From positions 1-36,860 of the forward strand of contig DASVGV010000137.1 in NCBI GenBank assembly GCA_036379355.1: a stretch of 36,860 nt of DNA. The letters are read 5' to 3'. This DNA is from CAJCIY01 sp036379355. Lineage in GTDB: Bacteria > Actinomycetota > Actinomycetes > Mycobacteriales > CAJCIY01. Both the position numbers and the translations under genes were made by a program. Every line of letters begins with the position of its first letter. Position 1 is the stretch's first letter. The notes beneath the pieces are model-generated. The model ran no database searches, was not told where the DNA came from, and saw only the letters and a list, made by a program, of their open reading frames with translations. This document shows, piece after piece, positions 33,488 through 36,860 of the stretch.

Positions 33488-36070
33488 GTGATCGCCCATC
33501 GGGGGAGCTGGTCCAGGGTCGCCGTCGTCCTGTGCGCGGTGGCTGCCGTCGTCCTCGTCGGCCTGCCGGCCGTGGGCTCGCGCGCCGCCACGGCGAGGCC
33601 GGCCGCGGCGACGTTCAGTGCGCACGGCAGCGCCGAGCAGGTGTACGTGACGGGGCTGGCCCCCGACGCCACGATGTCCCTGCTCGACGGCAGCGGGGCG
33701 GTGGTGCAGACCAAGAGCGCAGACCCGCAGGGCGGCCTGCTGTTCCGGAACGTCGCGCCGGGGAGCGGGTACGTCGTCCGGCTGCAGTCCGACGGGACCG
33801 AGTCGGCTCCCCTGACCGTCTACTCCGACGCCGCCGCGCCCTGGGACCCGGACATCTACAACCAGACCATCCCGGCGGACGCCGGATACACCTACCTCAC
33901 GACCCGCGACGGCACGAAGCTGGCGATCGACATCCACCTGCCGACGCACCCGGCGGGGGAGCCGGGCCTGCCGGGCGGCGTGCCGCTGCCGCCGGCCGGC
34001 GAGTTCACCCCGCCGTACCCGACGCTGATCGAGTACTCGGGCTACGGCTACGCCGACCCGTCCGGCCCGGTCAACGGCATCGCGGTGCTCGCCAACCTGA
34101 TGGGCTTCGCGGTCGTCGACGTCAACATGCGCGGCACGGGTTGCTCGGGCGGCGCGTACGACTTCTTCGAGCCGCTGCAGAACCTCGACGGCTACGACGT
34201 CATCGAGACGATCGCCCACCAGTCGTGGGTTCTCGGCAACAAGGTCGGGATGATGGGCATCTCCTACGGCGCGATCAGCCAGCTGTTCACCGCGCAGCTG
34301 CAACCGCCGGACCTGGAGGCGATCTCGCCGCTGTCCACGATCGACGCGACGGCCACGACGCTCTATCCGGGCGGGATCCTCAACACCGGGTTCGCCGTCG
34401 CGTGGGCGAACGAGCGCCAGTTCGACGCGCTGCCGGCCGGCCCGAAGGCGGGTCAGGCCTACGCCTACCAGCAGATCCAGAGCGGTGACCAGACGTGCGC
34501 CGCGAACCAGGTCCTGCACGGCGAGGCAGCCAGCCTGCCGGACAAGATCGCCGCCAACTCCCACTACATCCCGGCGACGGCCGACCCGCTGGACCCGGTC
34601 ACCTTCGTCGACAAGATCGACGTCCCGACGTTCCTGGCCTGCCAGTGGGAGGACGAGCAGACCGGCGGGCACTGCCCCGACCTCGTGTCGCACTTCACGG
34701 GCACCACGCTGAAGTGGTTCACGTTCACCAACGGCGCGCACATCGACTCGCTCGACCCGTACACGTTCAACCGCTGGTACGACTTCCTCGAGCTGTACGT
34801 CGCCCACAAGGCGCCGGCCGTCAACTCCGCGATCATCCACGCGGCCGCGGCGGTGATCTACCAGTCGGCGATGGGCATCCAGTCACCCATCGTCCTGCCG
34901 GTCGACCCGATCCAGGCGATCCCGACGTACCAGGCGGCGCTGACCGCGTTCGAGGCGCTGCCCGAGGTCACGGTGCGGATGGACAACGGTGCCGGGGCCA
35001 CTCCCGGAGTCGAGGACGTGACGCCGCCCGGCACCGGGGTTCCCGCGGCGGCCGGCGACCCGTACCCGGGGTTCGACGACACCTTCTCCAGCTTCCCGGT
35101 CCCGGGCACCGTCGCCCGCCAGTGGTACCTCGGCCCCGGCGGCACCCTCACCGACGCCCCGCCCACCGCGGACGGCGTGGACGACTACACGTCGAACCCC
35201 GCCGCGCTGCCGCTCACCGACTACACGGGCAACACCGGCGGCGGTGGGCTGTGGGCGAACGCGTCGAGCTGGACGTGGAACTGGAAGCAGAACCCGGCGG
35301 GCACCGCCGTCTCGTACCTCACGCCTCCGCTCACCCAGGACACCACGGTCATCGGCGCCGGCGCGGTCTACCTGTGGGTCCGCTCGTCGACGCCGGACGT
35401 CGACCTCCAGGCGACGATCAGCGAGGTACGCCCGGACGGCAACGAGACGTTCGTGCAGAACGGCTGGGTACGGGCCAGCGAGCGGAAGCTGGCGACCGGC
35501 AGTGACAACATGCTGCGCCAGCCGAGCACCCTGCTCGAACCGGTACTCAGCCAGACCGCCGCTGACGCGAGCCCGATGCCCGCCGGACAGTTCGTTCCCG
35601 TCGTGGTGCCGCTCTACTACGAGGGCCACGCCTACCGGGCCGGCTCGCGGATCCGGGTCACCATCGCCGCGCCCAACGGGACCCAGCCGGTGTGGTCGTT
35701 CAGCCAGCCCGTACCGCCGCTGGGGCAGACCTCGACGGTCTCGATCGCGTACGCGAAGGACATGCCGTCGAGCCTCGTCCTGCCGGTGGTGCCGGGCGCG
35801 ACCGTGCCGACCTCGCTCCCGGCCTGCCCGAGCCTGCGCAACGAGCCCTGCCGGACGTACGTGCCGCTCGTCAACCGCACCGAGTCCGCGTCGGGCACCA
35901 CGCCTTCCGGCACCGGCACGGCCACCACGCACTCCGCCGCCGGCCCGGCCGGGTCGGCGGAGCTCGCCTTCACCGGCTGGCCGCTGTGGTTCGACGTGCT
36001 CGCGCTCGCGTTCACGGCAGCCGGCGCGACCGGTCTGGCCAGCAGCCGCCGGCGGCGTCGCAGCCGGTAG
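33488..36070 (+). CDS. Cell-wall-anchored CocE/NonD (S15) family hydrolase
   Basis: An 860-residue secreted enzyme. A signal peptide (basic 'HRGSW', hydrophobic 'VAVVLCAVAAVVLVGLPAV', likely cleavage near residue 35-38) is followed by a ~75-residue beta-type domain. The S15 alpha/beta-hydrolase comes next: Ser259 in 'MGISYGAISQ', a probable Asp389 in 'WEDEQTGG' and His418 in 'NGAHIDS'. The C-terminal X-Pro dipeptidyl-peptidase jelly-roll domain contains 'DVDLQATISEVRPDG' and 'GSRIRVTIAAPN'. Then come a Ser/Thr/Gly spacer, 'LAFTG' (~826-830), a hydrophobic helix and a terminal poly-Arg tail, a complete sorting signal of the LAxTG (sortase E) type. It is therefore likely attached to peptidoglycan. 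The substrate may be Pro-containing peptides or esters. The sortase is not in the window. Confidence 0.9.
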   Translation: MIAHRGSWSRVAVVLCAVAAVVLVGLPAVGSRAATARPAAATFSAHGSAEQVYVTGLAPDATMSLLDGSGAVVQTKSADPQGGLLFRNVAPGSGYVVRLQSDGTESAPLTVYSDAAAPWDPDIYNQTIPADAGYTYLTTRDGTKLAIDIHLPTHPAGEPGLPGGVPLPPAGEFTPPYPTLIEYSGYGYADPSGPVNGIAVLANLMGFAVVDVNMRGTGCSGGAYDFFEPLQNLDGYDVIETIAHQSWVLGNKVGMMGISYGAISQLFTAQLQPPDLEAISPLSTIDATATTLYPGGILNTGFAVAWANERQFDALPAGPKAGQAYAYQQIQSGDQTCAANQVLHGEAASLPDKIAANSHYIPATADPLDPVTFVDKIDVPTFLACQWEDEQTGGHCPDLVSHFTGTTLKWFTFTNGAHIDSLDPYTFNRWYDFLELYVAHKAPAVNSAIIHAAAAVIYQSAMGIQSPIVLPVDPIQAIPTYQAALTAFEALPEVTVRMDNGAGATPGVEDVTPPGTGVPAAAGDPYPGFDDTFSSFPVPGTVARQWYLGPGGTLTDAPPTADGVDDYTSNPAALPLTDYTGNTGGGGLWANASSWTWNWKQNPAGTAVSYLTPPLTQDTTVIGAGAVYLWVRSSTPDVDLQATISEVRPDGNETFVQNGWVRASERKLATGSDNMLRQPSTLLEPVLSQTAADASPMPAGQFVPVVVPLYYEGHAYRAGSRIRVTIAAPNGTQPVWSFSQPVPPLGQTSTVSIAYAKDMPSSLVLPVVPGATVPTSLPACPSLRNEPCRTYVPLVNRTESASGTTPSGTGTATTHSAAGPAGSAELAFTGWPLWFDVLALAFTAAGATGLASSRRRRRSR

Positions 36071-36090
36071 GCACGGAGCGGGGTCGCTGC

Positions 36091-36860
36091 TCAGCCCGTG
36101 AGCCGGCGGGCGGCGCGGGTGCGTGCGCTGCGCACCGCCTCGAGCCGGCGCAGGATGTCGGCGTCCGCGCCGTCGAGACGCCGGACCTCCTCGACGTTCT
36201 CGGCGAGCAGGTCCCGGCCCGCGGCGAGCTGGTCGTCGGTGACCGTGCTGGGGTCCAGGAAGACCTGCTGGAGGGCCGGGACGCGCCGGCGCATCTCCCG
36301 CTCGATCTCGGTGCAGACCCGCTCGATGTCCCTGGCGCGCAGCGACTCCATGAACTGCAGTCGAGCGGCGACGAGTACCGACGTCGGGCCGAGCTGCATC
36401 GTCAGGATCTCCGCCACCCGGTCGACCTCGCCGTGTGCCGCGATGACGTCCAGGGCCACGAGGCGGACCGCGGGGTCGGCCGCCTCGCCGATGAGCAGCT
36501 CCTTGGTGTCGCGGCCGAGGGCGAGCGCGACGTACGCCAGCAGTCCGGCGATGAGGAACGAGGCGATCCCCTCCCACATGTCCGAACCCGTGGCCTGGTG
36601 CAGCGCGGTGCCGGCGGCCGCGATGACGATGCCGATCACGGCGGCGGTGTCCTCGCTCGCGACCGTCTTCACGGTCGGGTCGGGGCTGCGCAGCACGTAC
36701 ACGAGGAAGCGGCGACCCGCCTGCACGGCCTCCCTCCGCACCTGGCGGACCGCCCGGGTGAGGGAGACCGACTCGAACACCAGTGAGAGGGCGAGGACGA
36801 CGTACACGATCACGAACTTCGTGGTGCTGGTGTGCTCGTCGGGTCCGACGACGGCGCGGG
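36091..36860 (-). CDS. Cation diffusion facilitator family transporter (N-terminus outside window)
   Basis: The frame is open to the right edge, so the first ~70-100 residues are missing; ~256 residues are visible. Visible parts: 'GPDEHTSTTKF' (cytosolic loop where CDF proteins usually have HPFGYG), transmembrane segments about 'IVYVVLALSLVFESVSL', 'AVIGIVIAAAGTALHQ' and 'GIASFLIAGLLAYVALAL', the conserved 'EDTAAVIG' metal-site helix, 'TKELLIGEAADP', and a cytoplasmic ferredoxin-like dimerisation domain. It resembles the SLC30A9-like branch of CDF transporters, which export divalent cations such as Zn by proton antiport. The ion is not determinable. It converges on the S15 gene with 20 bp between stops. 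A GTG at 36813 is internal. Confidence 0.87.
   Translation of the reverse strand, partial: RAVVGPDEHTSTTKFVIVYVVLALSLVFESVSLTRAVRQVRREAVQAGRRFLVYVLRSPDPTVKTVASEDTAAVIGIVIAAAGTALHQATGSDMWEGIASFLIAGLLAYVALALGRDTKELLIGEAADPAVRLVALDVIAAHGEVDRVAEILTMQLGPTSVLVAARLQFMESLRARDIERVCTEIEREMRRRVPALQQVFLDPSTVTDDQLAAGRDLLAENVEEVRRLDGADADILRRLEAVRSARTRAARRLTG

Noticed and set aside
31747..33714. A 655-residue open frame antisense to guaA
   Set aside because: Opposes the GMP synthase frame; composition is typical of a reversed high-GC codon pattern.

Overview
The window is gene-dense, very GC-rich DNA (by eye above 70% G+C) with many GTG starts and ATGA/GTGA overlaps. It encodes a mycothiol-dependent-type enzyme (MDMPI fold), an LLM-class (F420-type) oxidoreductase, CarD, ClpC and DisA. 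Together these point to a chromosomal segment of an actinomycete. Gene order broadly follows the Mycobacterium tuberculosis Rv3609c-Rv3579c neighbourhood (folE, DUF2520, panC, panD, coaX, lysS, clpC, mutY, membrane protein, disA, radA, lpqE, carD, ispD, ispF, rlmB), recalled from memory. Differences are the presence of nadB-nadC, the lack of folP/folB/folK, lsr2 and cysS at their usual places, and several inserted gene blocks. A Spo0H-type sigma factor and a sortase-E-type surface protein suggest a lineage outside the mycobacteria, but genus cannot be fixed from the sequence.

Layout. 1-536: 3' end of a secretory lipase. 556-2548: folE and a DUF2231 membrane protein on the minus strand, divergent from a cysteine-rich HTH regulator. 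2644-8047: a coupled plus-strand operon DUF2520-panC-panD-nadB-nadC-coaX, covering pantothenate, NAD and CoA biosynthesis. 8143-10928: a minus-strand operon of methyltransferase, P-loop kinase, VOC protein and LLM oxidoreductase. 10983-16030: lysS, an MDMPI protein and clpC. 16109-20994: mutY (-), a membrane-anchored protein (+), then disA, radA and an LpqE-like lipoprotein (-). 21092-25298: a four-gene minus operon of circularly permuted ATP-grasp, alpha-E protein, transglutaminase and thioredoxin-like membrane protein, lying between lpqE and carD. 25488-30935: carD (+), an S9 peptidase (-), ispD-ispF, rlmB and a sporulation-type sigma factor. 30944-36860: glutathione peroxidase (-), DUF427 protein, guaA, a cell-wall-anchored S15 peptidase, and a CDF transporter (-) cut by the right edge.

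Most of the window is core metabolism and genome maintenance: cofactor synthesis, isoprenoid precursors (ispD/ispF), GMP synthesis, lysyl-tRNA, proteostasis (ClpC) and DNA repair and signalling (MutY, RadA, DisA/c-di-AMP). The least understood unit is the ATP-grasp/alpha-E/transglutaminase/thioredoxin-like operon, whose alpha-E gene carries a 33-bp tandem repeat in its 3' end. The clearest regulatory signals are twelve genes with a TANNNT-like -10 only 6-7 nt before the start codon (leaderless transcripts), a perfect ClgR-type operator upstream of clpC, and a divergent folE/regulator promoter pair with overlapping -35 elements. I saw no tRNA, rRNA, insertion sequence or CRISPR, and no gene-free stretch longer than about 190 bases.
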